DNA of 64,000 bases from Pseudomonas kribbensis (GCF_003352185.1 NZ_CP029608.1:4588001-4652000); one strand, 5' to 3'; numbered from the stretch's first letter, positions 36,205 to 46,441 are shown. The notes: generated from the letters alone by a model not told the origin. Program-made: numbers and translations.

Positions 36205-37007
36205 GCGCAATCCTTGTGCTGGCGGTTTTCCCAGCGAGTGAACAGATTCTTCAGCAGTTGTGCAGTGTCCTGCGGCCGCTCAAGGGGAAACATGTGACCG
36301 CCGGGCATCGTCAGCGACTCGCCCTGAGGCAGGCGTCCAACGTGCCGGGCGTGATGGTTCATCACAACGCGACTCTTGTGCCCGCGCACCACCGCCAGTG
36401 GCACCTGAAGCTGTCGGGTTCGCCCAGGGCTGGTGTGCGGCACACCGCGATAAATACTGATCTCGGTGGCCGGGTCGAAGCGCAGGCGCAGCTTGTCGCC
36501 GACCTTGTGCAAACCGTGCTGCAGGTAGGCGTCGAAACACTCGGGATCGAAGCCACGGAACAGAGTCTTGCCGGCAAAATAGCTGCGGGCACTATCGAGG
36601 TCGGCGAATTCTTCGCGTCGTCCCAATGTGCGACCGGCCGGGGTGAGTTTATCGATGAAGCCAAAACGCTTGGCAGCACGGATCACCCATCGGTCGGTGC
36701 GGGTCAGCACCGGCGAGTCGAGCATCACGACTCCGCGATACAGCTCAGGGCAGCGCAGTGCGGCGTGCAGGTGCAGCATTCCGCCGAAAGAATGGCCAAC
36801 GCCCCACACCGGCTCGTCCTGCTGTTGCAGGTGATGGATCAGCTCGTCCACCAGGTGGTACCAATTGTCACCCGCCGGAAAACGCGGATCGTGGGCATGC
36901 TGCTCCAGATGCGTCACCCGGAACTCGGGCGCCAGCGCCGAGAACAGCTTGCCGTAGGTGCCGGAAGGGAAACCGTTGGCGTGGGCGAAAAAAATCGGTT
37001 GCGACAT
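36201..37007 (-). CDS. Alpha/beta-fold hydrolase, second of a tandem pair
   Basis: A 268-residue serine hydrolase with elbow GVGHSFGGML, oxyanion HANGFPSGTYG and candidate catalytic histidine in MPGGHMFPLE. It differs substantially from the neighbouring hydrolase, so the pair is not a recent duplication. The start is set at ATG 37007 (MSQPIFFAHANGFPS) by homology, though the ribosome-binding site is weak. Substrate unknown; its neighbours suggest acyl or thioester metabolism. Confidence 0.92.
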   Translation of the reverse strand: MSQPIFFAHANGFPSGTYGKLFSALAPEFRVTHLEQHAHDPRFPAGDNWYHLVDELIHHLQQQDEPVWGVGHSFGGMLHLHAALRCPELYRGVVMLDSPVLTRTDRWVIRAAKRFGFIDKLTPAGRTLGRREEFADLDSARSYFAGKTLFRGFDPECFDAYLQHGLHKVGDKLRLRFDPATEISIYRGVPHTSPGRTRQLQVPLAVVRGHKSRVVMNHHARHVGRLPQGESLTMPGGHMFPLERPQDTAQLLKNLFTRWENRQHKDCA

Positions 37008-37123
37008 ACGGGCAAATCCATGGGCGGTAAACGTGGCGTTGATTGTCCGTAAGACCGCGTTCCACAGCAATGACCGTAACTGCCAGGAATGATGACAGTC
37101 CGGTCAAGGCTATGACGGATCGG

Positions 37124-37567
37124 TCAGCGTGCCGGCGGTTGCTCGCCCAGCGGCACCACGGCCATGGTCAGCCGCGACACACAACTGGCCTTGCCTTCAT
37201 CACTGGTCAGGCGGATGTCCCAGACATGGGTCGAGCGGCCAATGTGAATCGGCTTGGCCACCGCCGTCACCCGGCCGCTGCGCAGGCCGCGCAGGTGGTT
37301 GGCGTTGATCTCCAGCCCCACGCAATAGAACTTGCTGGCATCGATGCACAGGTAACTGGCCATGGAACCGACGGTCTCGGCCAGCACCACCGAGGCGCCG
37401 CCGTGCAGCAGGCCGTAAGGCTGATGGGTGCGATGGTCAATGACCATGCTGGCCGTCAGCGATTCCTCGTCGAAGGACTCGAAGCGGATGTCCAGCACTT
37501 CGCCGATGGTGTTTTTCTGGATTGCGTTCAACTGCTCGATGTTTGGAGTGGTGCGCCACAAGGTCAT
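37124..37567 (-). CDS. Hotdog-fold thioesterase (PaaI/EntH-like)
   Basis: A 147-residue hotdog acyl-CoA thioesterase. The conserved active-site segment QPYGLLHGGASVVLAETVGS is at about residues 48-67. Such proteins hydrolyse acyl-CoA or aryl-CoA thioesters, for example to rescue CoA from misformed intermediates. It lies 31 bases downstream of the acyl-CoA synthetase stop and shares its orientation, consistent with CoA ligase and thioesterase acting on the same pool. Confidence 0.93.
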   Translation of the reverse strand: MTLWRTTPNIEQLNAIQKNTIGEVLDIRFESFDEESLTASMVIDHRTHQPYGLLHGGASVVLAETVGSMASYLCIDASKFYCVGLEINANHLRGLRSGRVTAVAKPIHIGRSTHVWDIRLTSDEGKASCVSRLTMAVVPLGEQPPAR

Positions 37568-37598
37568 CGCAGGCTTCCTTTGTTGTTTTGATCGACGC

Positions 37599-39254
37599 TC
37601 AATCCTGCCACAGCACCGCCTCGCTGCGCTCGCTCCATTCTTCGAAGCGCGCGCCGTAGGTGTCTTCGATGACGTTGCGCTTGATCTTCAGGGTCGGCGT
37701 AAGGAAGCCGTTTTCCACCGCCCAACTGTCCTTGACCACCACCAGGCGGCGCAGCCGTTCGTGCTTGTCGAGCACGGCGTTGACCTCCTCCAGCAGTTTT
37801 TCCAGGCTCGAATGCAATTGTGGTCGTGCGTCTTCATGCCCGGCAGCCGAGATCACACACAACCCCAGCGGTGCGCTCAGACCATCGCCAACCACACAAA
37901 CCTGCTCGATCCTTGTATGCACGGCGAGACGGTTTTCAATCGGTGCCGGGGCGACGTATTTGCCTTTGCTGGTCTTGAAGATTTCCTTGAGCCGCCCGGT
38001 CAGGCGCAAACGGCCTTCGGCGTCCTGCTCGCCCTTGTCGCCGGTGCGCAGGAAGCCGTCGGCGGTCAGGGTCTCAGCGGTTTTCTGTGGTTCCTTGAAA
38101 TAGCCCAGCATGTTGGCCTGGCTGCGCACCTGCACTTCACCGGACTCGTCGATGCGCACCTCCACGTCAGGACATGGCCGGCCGATCCAGCCCTCCTTGT
38201 ATTGCCCCGGCAGGCAGATATGCGAATAGCCGCAGCTCTCGGTCATGCCGTAGACCTCCAGCACGTCGAGCCCGAGCTTCTGATACCAGCGCAACAAGGT
38301 CAGCGGCACCGGCGCCGCTCCGGACAGGGCCACGCGCAAGGCATCCAGCCCCAACCCGGCCAGCACCTTGTGGCCGATCCGTTTGCCGATAAAGGGCAGA
38401 CCGAGGAGGAAATCCAGGCGTTTCGCCGGGATCTTGCTGTAGACACCCATCTGGAATTTGGTCCAGATCCGCGGCACGCCAAACATCGCTGTCGGTCGCG
38501 CACGTCTCAGATCATCGAGAAAGGTATCGAGACTCTCGGCAAAGAACACCGTCTGCCCGGTATAGATCGACGCCAGTTCGACGAACATCCTTTCAGCCAC
38601 ATGGCACAGCGGCAGATAGGACAGCAACCGGTCGTTTTCATTGAGGCCGAACAACTGCGTGCCACGGGTGGTGGCAAAACCGAGATTGGCAAAGCTGTGC
38701 ATCACGCCTTTGGGCAGGCCAGTGGTGCCGGAGGTGTAGATGATGGTCGCCAGTTGATCGGCGGCGGGTCGCGGATCGTCCTGGATCGGTGAATAGCGTT
38801 GCAGGTCGCCCCAGTTGAAATCGAAGTCTCCCGGCGGGTGCAGCGGCAGGCTGATGGTTGGCAGATCCGCTGGCACCCCAACCGACATCCCCGGCCAGTC
38901 ATCCAGTTTGCCGATGAACGCCAGTACGCTTTCGGAATGGCTGAGGACCTGATGGACCGATTCGGCCGTGAGATTGGGATAGAGCGGCACCGAGACATGC
39001 CCGGCCATCCAGATCGCCAGGTCGGCGATGATCCAGTGGGCGCAGTTTTTCGAGATCAGGGCAATGTGGCTGCCCTGGGGCAACTCCCGGGAGCGCAGCC
39101 AGTGCGCGGCGCAGCGGGCCTGATGGCCAACGTCGGCCCAGGTCAGCGTCTCGACCTGCCCGCCGCCGATCGGCTGCACCAGAAAACACTGACGCGGGTG
39201 CCGGGCCTCGCGTTCGTAGAACACGTCCAGCGGCAATCGAAAAGCAGCAGACAT
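37599..39254 (-). CDS. AMP-dependent long-chain acyl-CoA synthetase
   Basis: A 551-residue ANL-superfamily ligase. The P-loop IYTSGTTGLPKGV is at about residues 165-177, with the A5 motif YGMTES, the hinge D/R region TGDKGEQDAEGRLRLTGRLKE and the catalytic lysine in SKGKY. It converts a carboxylic acid, ATP and CoA to acyl-CoA. The chain length preference cannot be read. A near-perfect palindrome lies 37-66 bases upstream of its ATG. Confidence 0.93.
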   Translation of the reverse strand: MSAAFRLPLDVFYEREARHPRQCFLVQPIGGGQVETLTWADVGHQARCAAHWLRSRELPQGSHIALISKNCAHWIIADLAIWMAGHVSVPLYPNLTAESVHQVLSHSESVLAFIGKLDDWPGMSVGVPADLPTISLPLHPPGDFDFNWGDLQRYSPIQDDPRPAADQLATIIYTSGTTGLPKGVMHSFANLGFATTRGTQLFGLNENDRLLSYLPLCHVAERMFVELASIYTGQTVFFAESLDTFLDDLRRARPTAMFGVPRIWTKFQMGVYSKIPAKRLDFLLGLPFIGKRIGHKVLAGLGLDALRVALSGAAPVPLTLLRWYQKLGLDVLEVYGMTESCGYSHICLPGQYKEGWIGRPCPDVEVRIDESGEVQVRSQANMLGYFKEPQKTAETLTADGFLRTGDKGEQDAEGRLRLTGRLKEIFKTSKGKYVAPAPIENRLAVHTRIEQVCVVGDGLSAPLGLCVISAAGHEDARPQLHSSLEKLLEEVNAVLDKHERLRRLVVVKDSWAVENGFLTPTLKIKRNVIEDTYGARFEEWSERSEAVLWQD

Positions 39255-39290
39255 GCGACTCGCTCCTTTCTTTTTGGGATGGAGCAAGCG

Positions 39291-39320
39291 TAGTCAACCA
39301 AGCAAGTGCTTGGTTGACTA
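39291..39320. promoter_or_regulatory. 30-base palindrome upstream of the acyl-CoA synthetase gene
   Basis: TAGTCAACCAAGCA AG TGCTTGGTTGACTA: two perfect 14-base arms around a two-base centre. It lies between sixA and the synthetase gene, before the latter's start, so it is a strong candidate TetR-family operator. It has no adjacent T-run, so it is unlikely to be a terminator. Confidence 0.82.
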
Positions 39321-39336
39321 TTTCATACAAAAAATT

Positions 39337-39789
39337 TCACGGATGCTTGAGGCTGTTGAGCGTCATCGAACCAATCAGCAACTCGCTGTGCTCAAGCTCG
39401 GCCAGCCCGGCGGTGCTGACCTTTTCCGGCGGATAACCGGCGCCGTGTTGCAAGTAACTGAGCAGATGCCCGACCAAGGGGTTGTGGCTGACCAGCAGCA
39501 CATTGCTTACCGACACCAGTTGCTCGGCGACGCGGTCCGGATCGACTTCCGGGGTCAGCCATTCGACCGTGCGGATCTCCGGTTCGAAACCCAGCGCCTC
39601 GCGCACCAGCTGCGCTGTCTGCTGTGCTCGCAAGTACGGGCTGGCGTAGATCGCCGTCAGTGGCTGGCCCATCAACCGGGCGGCGCTGCTGAGCACTTCC
39701 TTGCGGCCGTGAGCGGTCAGTTCCCGCTCCGAATCGGGGCGCGAGCCATAAGGCTCGGCCTCGCCGTGACGCAATACCCAGAGTTTCAT
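39337..39789 (-). CDS. sixA: Phosphohistidine phosphatase SixA
   Basis: A 150-residue histidine phosphatase with the RHG motif at the N-terminus (LWVLRHGEAEPYG), and the second catalytic histidine in LVSHNPLVGHL. SixA acts on phosphohistidines in multistep phosphorelays and on NPr in the nitrogen PTS. Four-base overlap with the DUF4389 gene upstream. Length typical. Confidence 0.94.
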   Translation of the reverse strand: MKLWVLRHGEAEPYGSRPDSERELTAHGRKEVLSSAARLMGQPLTAIYASPYLRAQQTAQLVREALGFEPEIRTVEWLTPEVDPDRVAEQLVSVSNVLLVSHNPLVGHLLSYLQHGAGYPPEKVSTAGLAELEHSELLIGSMTLNSLKHP

Positions 39790-40133
39790 AGCTTGGGTTC
39801 CTCATCCCGGGCCGGATGCGGTGCCGGCGCGACAACGTGTGGCGCTTCACCTTCCGGGGTACGCGGCGCCGGCCAGTCGGCGAACGGCCAGGGTTTCTGG
39901 TCGCTGTGGAAGCTGCCGAACCGGCCGATCTGGGCCAAGAACTGGCTCAGGCTGTCGCCGAAATTCATCAGACCGGCGCTCGGGGCGCCATAGATCAAAC
40001 GATAGATCAGTTGCACCAGCACCACCGCGCCGAGGATGAACTGCGCCACCTGCCAGACCACGATGTAGACGATCATCCACAACACCCGCAGCAGGATGGA
40101 TTCGTACTTGGCTTCGGTTTTTGGATCGTTCAT
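39786..40133 (-). CDS. DUF4389 domain-containing membrane protein
   Basis: A 115-residue protein with one long hydrophobic region at about residues 12-45 (LLRVLWMIVYIVVWQVAQFILGAVVLVQLI), followed by a hydrophilic proline-rich tail. It belongs to DUF4389 and has no known function. Its overlap with sixA suggests co-expression. It lies 30 bases downstream of gpsA. Confidence 0.85.
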   Translation of the reverse strand: MNDPKTEAKYESILLRVLWMIVYIVVWQVAQFILGAVVLVQLIYRLIYGAPSAGLMNFGDSLSQFLAQIGRFGSFHSDQKPWPFADWPAPRTPEGEAPHVVAPAPHPARDEEPKL

Positions 40134-40165
40134 GTCTAGCTCCCCTGCCCTGAACTAAAAGGCAA

Positions 40166-41191
40166 TCAGTTGAAACCGCTGGTGGAAATGAAGTCGACGT
40201 CGGTCTTGGGCTCGGCGCGCATCAACAGGCCGATCACCTGTTCCAGCGTGCGCCCTTCGAACAGGATCGCGTGGAGCCCGGCGACCAGCGGCATGTACAC
40301 GCCGACCTCCTGGGCCTTGGCCTTGAGCACTTTCAGTGTGTTGACCCCTTCGGCCACTTCACCAAGGCGCGACACCGCTTCGTCGAGGCTCAAACCCTGA
40401 CCGAGAGCGAAACCGACCTGATAGTTGCGGCTTTTCGGCGACGAGCAGGTGACGATCAGGTCGCCGACCCCGGCCAGACCGAGGAAGGTCATCGGGTTGG
40501 CGCCCTGATTCACCGCAAACCGGGTCATCTCGGCCAGGGCACGGGTGATCAGCATGCTTTTGGTGTTCTCGCCCATCTCCAGCGCCACCGCCATGCCGGC
40601 AATGATCGCGTAGACGTTTTTCAGTGCGCCGCCCAGCTCCACGCCGAAGCGGTCGGCACTGGCGTAGACGCGGAAAGTACGGCCATGCAGCGCGGCCTGC
40701 ACTTCCTTGCACAGTTCTTCGTCTTCACTGGCGACCACCGTGGCGGTCAGCGCGTGCTCGGCGATCTCCCGCGCCAGGTTCGGCCCGGACAGCACGCCGA
40801 TGCGCGCCTGCGGGGCGATTTCTTCGAGGATCTGGCTCATCAGTTTGAAGGTGTGAGCTTCGATGCCCTTGGTCAGACTGACCAGCATCTTGCCGCTCAG
40901 GCGCTCGGCATGCGCCGCCAATACCGTGCGCAGTGCACTCGATGGCAACGCGACGAAGCACAACTCGCAGGCATCGAGGGTTTCCTGCAGGTCGGTGACG
41001 GCCGTCACGCCCGGCAGAATCTTGATGCCCTTGAGATAACGCGGGTTCTCGCGATTGACCCGGATGGCCTCGGCCTGCTCGGGGTCACGCATCCACTGCC
41101 GGACTTGATGGCCGTTCTCGGCCAACAGATTGGCCACGGCGGTACCGAAACTTCCGCCTCCCAGGACCGCAATCGGGCGCTGTTCAGTCAT
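40166..41191 (-). CDS. gpsA: NAD(P)+-dependent glycerol-3-phosphate dehydrogenase GpsA
   Basis: A 341-residue enzyme making sn-glycerol 3-phosphate from dihydroxyacetone phosphate for phospholipid synthesis. The Rossmann motif [16 protein letters not shown] is at residues 6-21 and the catalytic lysine region [14 protein letters not shown] lies near the middle. ATG 41191 is used; a longer reading to 41269 adds an unrelated leader. It is divergent from the TonB-dependent receptor gene. Confidence 0.97.
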   Translation of the reverse strand: MTEQRPIAVLGGGSFGTAVANLLAENGHQVRQWMRDPEQAEAIRVNRENPRYLKGIKILPGVTAVTDLQETLDACELCFVALPSSALRTVLAAHAERLSGKMLVSLTKGIEAHTFKLMSQILEEIAPQARIGVLSGPNLAREIAEHALTATVVASEDEELCKEVQAALHGRTFRVYASADRFGVELGGALKNVYAIIAGMAVALEMGENTKSMLITRALAEMTRFAVNQGANPMTFLGLAGVGDLIVTCSSPKSRNYQVGFALGQGLSLDEAVSRLGEVAEGVNTLKVLKAKAQEVGVYMPLVAGLHAILFEGRTLEQVIGLLMRAEPKTDVDFISTSGFN

Positions 41192-41300
41192 ATGTAATCC
41201 GTTAATCCATACCAGTGGCGATGCGGGCATTATACGGAGCGGCCCCTTCTCGGACAGCCCCGGCGTCAATTACCCGCACTTGTAGGAAGAAGACCAATAA

Positions 41301-41350
41301 AACCGAGGAAAATGCCCGTAACGTGACTGGAAAAGTCACTGTCCTCGGTT
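41301..41350 (+). promoter_or_regulatory. Structured leader upstream of the TonB-dependent receptor
   Basis: Outer stem AACCGAGGA (41301-41309) pairs with TCCTCGGTT (41342-41350) and encloses a second stem GTGACT/AGTCAC (41323-41328 with 41334-41339) with a GGAAA loop. It starts 87 bases before the GTG start. No T-run follows. Candidate 5' UTR regulatory structure. Confidence 0.55.
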
Positions 41351-41387
41351 AACATGCGCGCCAATTCTTTTCTATCAAGGCTGCGTC

Positions 41388-43511
41388 GTGTTTTCTGGCA
41401 CTCCCTCCCCGCGTTCGTCCCTGCTGCTGGCGCTGCTGTTCAGCCCGATGTTGCTGGCGGACGACCTGTTTCTCGACAGCGAGGCCTTGCCCCAGATCCT
41501 CACGGCCACGCGCCTGAAACAGTCGCCGGCGGAAGTCCCCGGCAGCATGACCGTGATCGACAGCGAACTGATCAACGCCAGCGGCGCCCGGGACATCAGC
41601 GAACTGTTGCGCCTGGTGCCGGGGATGATGGTCGGCAACATCAGCGGCAATCAGGCGGTGGTGAACTATCACGGCACCAACGCCACCGAAGCGCGGCGCA
41701 TGCAGGTGCTGATCGACGGCCGCTCGGTGTACCGCGCCGGCCTGGCCACGGTGGACTGGAGCGACATCCCGGTGGCCATGGAAGACATTGAACGCATTGA
41801 AGTCTTTCGCGGCCCGAACACCGTCAGTTACGGCGCCAACGCGCTGATGGCAGTGGTCAACATCATCACCCGCAACCCGGCCGACAGCCACGGCACACGG
41901 TTGAAAATCACCCGTGGCCAACGGGGCATCAACGACTTCTATGCCAGTCAGGGAACGGGCTGGAACGGCGGCGACCTGCGTCTGTCGCTGTCCGGCCAGG
42001 AAGATGACGGCTTCGACAGCGACCGCACCGGCGCCGATTACCGCGACAGTCGCCGCTTGAACCGCTTCAGCCTTGCGGTCAGTCAGACGCTGAGCGACAA
42101 CCAGAGCGTGGACTGGCAACTCAACGCCAAGGACGGGACCAATCAGCGGCCGTACACCTACCGCCCGGTGTTCTCCGGGATTACCGCTGCCGGGAACAAT
42201 TCCGACGTGATCGCCAAGGATTACGCCGGCTCGGTGCGCTGGAACCTGGACATCAATCCCGACCACAGCCTTTATGTACAAGGCTCGGCGCAACACTGGG
42301 ATCGCCAGCAGACCTGGCGCGCCTGCGACGCCGAGGTGTCATTCAGCCCGCAGCTTACGGAGCTGTGGCAGCTCAACCCGAACTACACCGAGCAACTGGC
42401 GCGCAACATCACCCGCTACACCGGGCCCGGTGCTGCACCCGGCACGCCAACGGAAATGGCCCTGGCCAATCAGGTGCTCGATCAATGGCGTAACGGCGCC
42501 AGCCGGACCCTGTGCGGCGACATCGACCAAAGTGCCCGGGAATCACGCTATGACCTGGAATTGCAGGACACCCTCAGCCTGTCCGACAGTCTGCGTCTGG
42601 TCAGTGGCCTGAACTATCGTTACGACCGGGCCGATTCCGAGACCTATTTCAACGGAACGCTGGACGACACCACGTGGCGCGCCTTTGGTCAACTGGAGTG
42701 GCGCGCCAGCGAACACTGGCTGTTGCAGGGCGGCGCCATGTTTGAAAACACGCAACTGATCGGCAGTTCGCTGACGCCCAGGTTTGCCGTCAATTACCTG
42801 ATCAACCCGCGCCACAGCCTGCGTGCGGTGTACTCGGAAGCGATCCGCTCGCCGGACATGTTCGAGAACAACGTCAACTGGAGTTATCAGGTGACCAACC
42901 TGCGCCCCTCCGCCTACGGCCAGTCTTCGGCCCGTTACTTCGTCAAGACCCGGGGCCCCGGCGATCTGGACCAGGAACACATGCGCTCGCGGGAACTGGG
43001 TTACAACGGCTTTTTCCCTGAATGGGGCCTGGCGCTGGACGTGAAGCTGTTCTACGACGAAATCACCGGGATGATCAGCGAACCGCTGCGCAACAATCAG
43101 TACATTGCCAGCAACGCCAACGACTCGCGCTTTCGCGGCACCGAAACCCAGCTGGACTGGCGCCTGAGCGCGGCCGACCGACTGCGCCTGACTTACGCCT
43201 ACGTCGACGCCGAGGCGAGCAACCCGCTGGACCAGCAGTTCACCGCGCGCAACAGTGGCTCGGCCGGCTGGCTGCGCGATTGGGGCCAGGGCTGGAACAG
43301 TGCCCTCTTCTATTACGGTGACAACGCACTCAACGGCTATCGCTTCGAGCGGGTCGACACGCGCATCGCCAAACGCATCCCGTTGGGCAAGGCTCAACTG
43401 CAACTGGCCGGGGTGCTGCAACAACGTCTGGACAATGAGCCGACCACGTTCGTCGACAACAATTACGACGAACGCCGAGTGATGTATTTCAGCGCCGAGC
43501 TGGAGTTCTAG
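41388..43511 (+). CDS. TonB-dependent outer-membrane receptor
   Basis: A 707-residue receptor with a signal peptide (SSLLLALLFSPMLLA), a plug domain (ILTATRLKQSPAEVPGSMTVI through VFRGPNTVSYGANALMAVVNIITRNP) and a C-terminal beta-barrel ending in an aromatic residue (FSAELEF). It resembles the BtuB/colicin-receptor branch. A clear TonB box is not obvious in the first residues of the mature protein. The stop is directly followed by the ATG of a periplasmic protein gene, so it heads a three-gene operon. Ligand unknown. Confidence 0.92.
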   Translation: MFSGTPSPRSSLLLALLFSPMLLADDLFLDSEALPQILTATRLKQSPAEVPGSMTVIDSELINASGARDISELLRLVPGMMVGNISGNQAVVNYHGTNATEARRMQVLIDGRSVYRAGLATVDWSDIPVAMEDIERIEVFRGPNTVSYGANALMAVVNIITRNPADSHGTRLKITRGQRGINDFYASQGTGWNGGDLRLSLSGQEDDGFDSDRTGADYRDSRRLNRFSLAVSQTLSDNQSVDWQLNAKDGTNQRPYTYRPVFSGITAAGNNSDVIAKDYAGSVRWNLDINPDHSLYVQGSAQHWDRQQTWRACDAEVSFSPQLTELWQLNPNYTEQLARNITRYTGPGAAPGTPTEMALANQVLDQWRNGASRTLCGDIDQSARESRYDLELQDTLSLSDSLRLVSGLNYRYDRADSETYFNGTLDDTTWRAFGQLEWRASEHWLLQGGAMFENTQLIGSSLTPRFAVNYLINPRHSLRAVYSEAIRSPDMFENNVNWSYQVTNLRPSAYGQSSARYFVKTRGPGDLDQEHMRSRELGYNGFFPEWGLALDVKLFYDEITGMISEPLRNNQYIASNANDSRFRGTETQLDWRLSAADRLRLTYAYVDAEASNPLDQQFTARNSGSAGWLRDWGQGWNSALFYYGDNALNGYRFERVDTRIAKRIPLGKAQLQLAGVLQQRLDNEPTTFVDNNYDERRVMYFSAELEF

Positions 43512-44444
43512 ATGCGTTACGCCATGTCACGAAAGATGCCAACGGCTGCCCAATGGCTGGCCGGACTGTGTCTGTTCCTGACAGCGTGGCTGCACGGCGT
43601 GGCGGTGCAGGCGGCCGACATTCTGCTGACCGGCGCCGAGGAAAGCCCCGGCGTGCAATCGTTCGTCCAGGCCCTGAGTGAGCTTCGCCCCACCGACCGC
43701 GTGCATTTCCAGCCACTGGCGAGTCTGCCGGCGCCGGGCAAGTTGCCGTCCAGTCTGCGCCTTATCCTGCTCGACCTGCCCAGCCTTGACTGGCGCATGC
43801 AGGAACCCCAGGGGCCGGCGACGCTGGTCCTGCGCATCAGCCGCTTGCAGGCTCGACAGCGTTTCGGTAACGCGCAACCACCCCATTTGAGTCTGCTGTG
43901 GAGCGATCCACCGCTGAGTCGCCAGTTGCAACTGATCCGACGGATTCTGCCCCAGGCTCAGCGGGTCGGCGTGCTGTTCGATCAGCACAGCGAGTTCCTG
44001 CTCAAGGAGCTGCAATCGGCCGCCCGGCCGCTGAATCTGCTAATCGTCCCACAGCGCTGGGACAACACCCACGACAGCCGTCCCTTGCAGACCGTGCTGA
44101 AAAACAGTGATGTGTTGCTGGGCCTCGACGACCCCGACCTGTACAACCCGAGAACCGCGAAGAACCTGCTGCTCAGCAGCTATTCGCGGCAACTGGCGCT
44201 GATCGGTCCGAACGTGTCATTCGTGCGCGCCGGCAGCCTCGCCAGTACTTACAGCGACCAGAGTGACTGGCTGACGGTGCTCGACGAATTGCTCGACCGC
44301 CCACCGGCTGCCTGGCCGAGAGCGCTCTATCCCGAGCGTTTTAAAGTATCAAGCAATGCGCAGGTGGCTCGTTCATTAGGAATAGAACCGATGAATGAAG
44401 CCTCTGTTGCCGAAGAGCTGGCCGAAGGAGAGCGCCGCCCATGA
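43512..44444 (+). CDS. Periplasmic ABC substrate-binding-like protein
   Basis: A 310-residue exported protein (signal peptide [20 protein letters not shown]) with the PF04392-type layout of an ABC substrate-binding protein: a first lobe ending near LLWSDPP, then [20 protein letters not shown] and [24 protein letters not shown]. No ABC permease or ATPase gene is linked. Its overlap of four bases with the hybrid kinase and its position after the receptor suggest that it is a ligand-binding partner for signalling rather than transport. Confidence 0.85.
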   Translation: MRYAMSRKMPTAAQWLAGLCLFLTAWLHGVAVQAADILLTGAEESPGVQSFVQALSELRPTDRVHFQPLASLPAPGKLPSSLRLILLDLPSLDWRMQEPQGPATLVLRISRLQARQRFGNAQPPHLSLLWSDPPLSRQLQLIRRILPQAQRVGVLFDQHSEFLLKELQSAARPLNLLIVPQRWDNTHDSRPLQTVLKNSDVLLGLDDPDLYNPRTAKNLLLSSYSRQLALIGPNVSFVRAGSLASTYSDQSDWLTVLDELLDRPPAAWPRALYPERFKVSSNAQVARSLGIEPMNEASVAEELAEGERRP

Positions 44445-46342
44445 TTTTCCGCCGTTGGGACATCAATACCCGCACCCAGTTGATCAGTCTGGGCCCTGCG
44501 CTATTGCTGACCTTGCTGTTGATCAGTTTTTTCACCTTCGTGCGCATCCAGGATTTGCGCCAGGAGCTGAATCACACCGGCCAACTGATCGCCAACCAGC
44601 TCGCGCCCGCTACCGAGTACGGGGTGATTTCCGGCAACAACGAGGTGCTGGAAAGCCTGCTGAAGGCCACACTGGCCACACCCAATGTGCGGTTCCTGGA
44701 AATCCAGGACAGCGCCAACCGGATTCTGGCGTATGTCGAACAACCGTCGGACACCCATAAGCGCCCGCATCAGGTCGAAGTGTTCCAGTCACCGGTGCGG
44801 CTGCAACGGATTGCCTTGCACAATGATTTCTTTCAGGACGGCAAGACCAACAACGGCGGTGCCAGCGAAGATTATCTGGGGCGGGTGATCGTCGGCCTGT
44901 CCAACGATGCGTTCAGCCAGCGCCAACAGGAAATCCTGCTCAAGGCCGGGATCCTGGCGCTGTTCGCCCTGCTCTTCACGTTCGTTCTGGCACGGCGCCT
45001 GGCCGGCAGCCTGTCGCAGCCGATCCGCGACATTGGCGATGCGGTCAAGGCGATTCAGGACGGCGACTACAAGACGCCGTTGCCGATTGTCGATGACACC
45101 GAGCTGGGGGCCTTGTCGCAGCACATCAACAATCTGGCCCAGGCACTGGAACAGGCAAGTCGCGAACAGCACCAGGCCATGGCGCAGCTGATCCAGACTC
45201 GTGAAGAGGCGGAAAAGGCCAACAACGCCAAGTCGGACTTCCTGGCCATGATGAGCCATGAACTGCGCACGCCAATGAACGGTGTCCTGGGCATGCTGCA
45301 ATTGCTGGAAACCACGGAGATGACCGAGGAGCAGATCGAGTACGCAGCGCTGGCTTCCGAGTCCACCGAGCATTTGCTCAAGGTGATCAACGACATTCTG
45401 GATTTCTCGCGCATCGAGCGTTCGGAACTGGAGCTGGAGCACATTCCGTTCAACCTCGCCGACCTGATCGGCGCGTGTGCGCAGTCGTTCCAGCACAGCG
45501 CGGCGCAACGTGGCCTGGAGTTGCAACTGCGGATTCCCGAAGACCTGCGCGGTTTGCAGGTACAGGGTGACCCGACGCGGATCCGGCAGATTCTGGTCAA
45601 TCTGGTGGGCAATGCGTTGAAGTTCACCGAACAGGGGCGCGTCAGCATTGAGGCGCAGTGGCAGTCGCTGGATCACGAATTGCTGTGGTTCACCTGCTCG
45701 GTGCGCGACAGCGGCATCGGGATTTCTTCGGAAAGCCTGGAATTGATGTTCAACGCGTTCCAGCAGGCCGACAGCTCGATCTCGCGTCGTTATGGCGGGA
45801 CCGGTCTGGGCCTGCCGATCGCCCGCACCCTGGCCGAACGCATGGGCGGCACCTTGCGCGCACAAAGCGAAGAAGGTCGCGGCTCGGTGTTTACCCTGGA
45901 AATTCCGCTGGCTCTATATAAGCAGGCATTGCCGATGCTGGCAGCGCCGCGCGCAATTGATGGCAATGCTCACGGCGAAGGCCGCAATGTCCTGCTGGTG
46001 GAGGACAACCCGGTCAACCAGACCGTGATCGAGGCCATGTTGCGCAGCCTGGGCTTCACTGTCAGCGTCGCCACCGATGGCATGCAGGCTGTACGCAGTG
46101 CCGGGGGCAGTCGTTACGAAGCGATCCTGATGGACTGCCGTTTGCCGATCATCGACGGTTACGAGGCGACCCGGCAGATCCGCCGCCTGCCCGGCTGCGG
46201 CCATGTGCCGATCATCGCCCTGACGGCCAACGCGTTGCAGGGCGACCGGGAAAACTGCCTGTCGGCGGGTATGAACGATTACCTGGCCAAGCCATTCAAA
46301 CGCAATGACCTGCAGCAGATTCTGCAGCGCTGGGTGCAGTAG
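44441..46342 (+). CDS. Hybrid histidine kinase (HAMP-HisKA-HATPase-receiver)
   Basis: A 633-residue membrane hybrid kinase: transmembrane helix 1 ([20 protein letters not shown]), a periplasmic domain of about 130 residues in the BarA/GacS style, transmembrane helix 2 ([19 protein letters not shown]), HAMP, HisKA with His273 in [13 protein letters not shown], HATPase ([19 protein letters not shown]) and receiver with Asp565 in [13 protein letters not shown]. There is no Hpt domain, so an external phosphotransfer protein is needed. Coupled to the binding protein by ATGA. Confidence 0.94.
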   Translation: MIFRRWDINTRTQLISLGPALLLTLLLISFFTFVRIQDLRQELNHTGQLIANQLAPATEYGVISGNNEVLESLLKATLATPNVRFLEIQDSANRILAYVEQPSDTHKRPHQVEVFQSPVRLQRIALHNDFFQDGKTNNGGASEDYLGRVIVGLSNDAFSQRQQEILLKAGILALFALLFTFVLARRLAGSLSQPIRDIGDAVKAIQDGDYKTPLPIVDDTELGALSQHINNLAQALEQASREQHQAMAQLIQTREEAEKANNAKSDFLAMMSHELRTPMNGVLGMLQLLETTEMTEEQIEYAALASESTEHLLKVINDILDFSRIERSELELEHIPFNLADLIGACAQSFQHSAAQRGLELQLRIPEDLRGLQVQGDPTRIRQILVNLVGNALKFTEQGRVSIEAQWQSLDHELLWFTCSVRDSGIGISSESLELMFNAFQQADSSISRRYGGTGLGLPIARTLAERMGGTLRAQSEEGRGSVFTLEIPLALYKQALPMLAAPRAIDGNAHGEGRNVLLVEDNPVNQTVIEAMLRSLGFTVSVATDGMQAVRSAGGSRYEAILMDCRLPIIDGYEATRQIRRLPGCGHVPIIALTANALQGDRENCLSAGMNDYLAKPFKRNDLQQILQRWVQ

Positions 46343-46441
46343 AGAGGCCCTTTCGAGCATCTGCGACTGGCGTGAAAAGCGAAAGTGCGGCAGTCTTAGG
46401 CACCCGAACGAGCCTCAAAAGGGGCTTGAATAAAAATTTCA

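Noticed and set aside
41270..41387. Cobalamin riboswitch upstream of the BtuB-like receptor
   Set aside because: The 118-base leader is too short and lacks a recognisable B12 box; only nested hairpins were seen.
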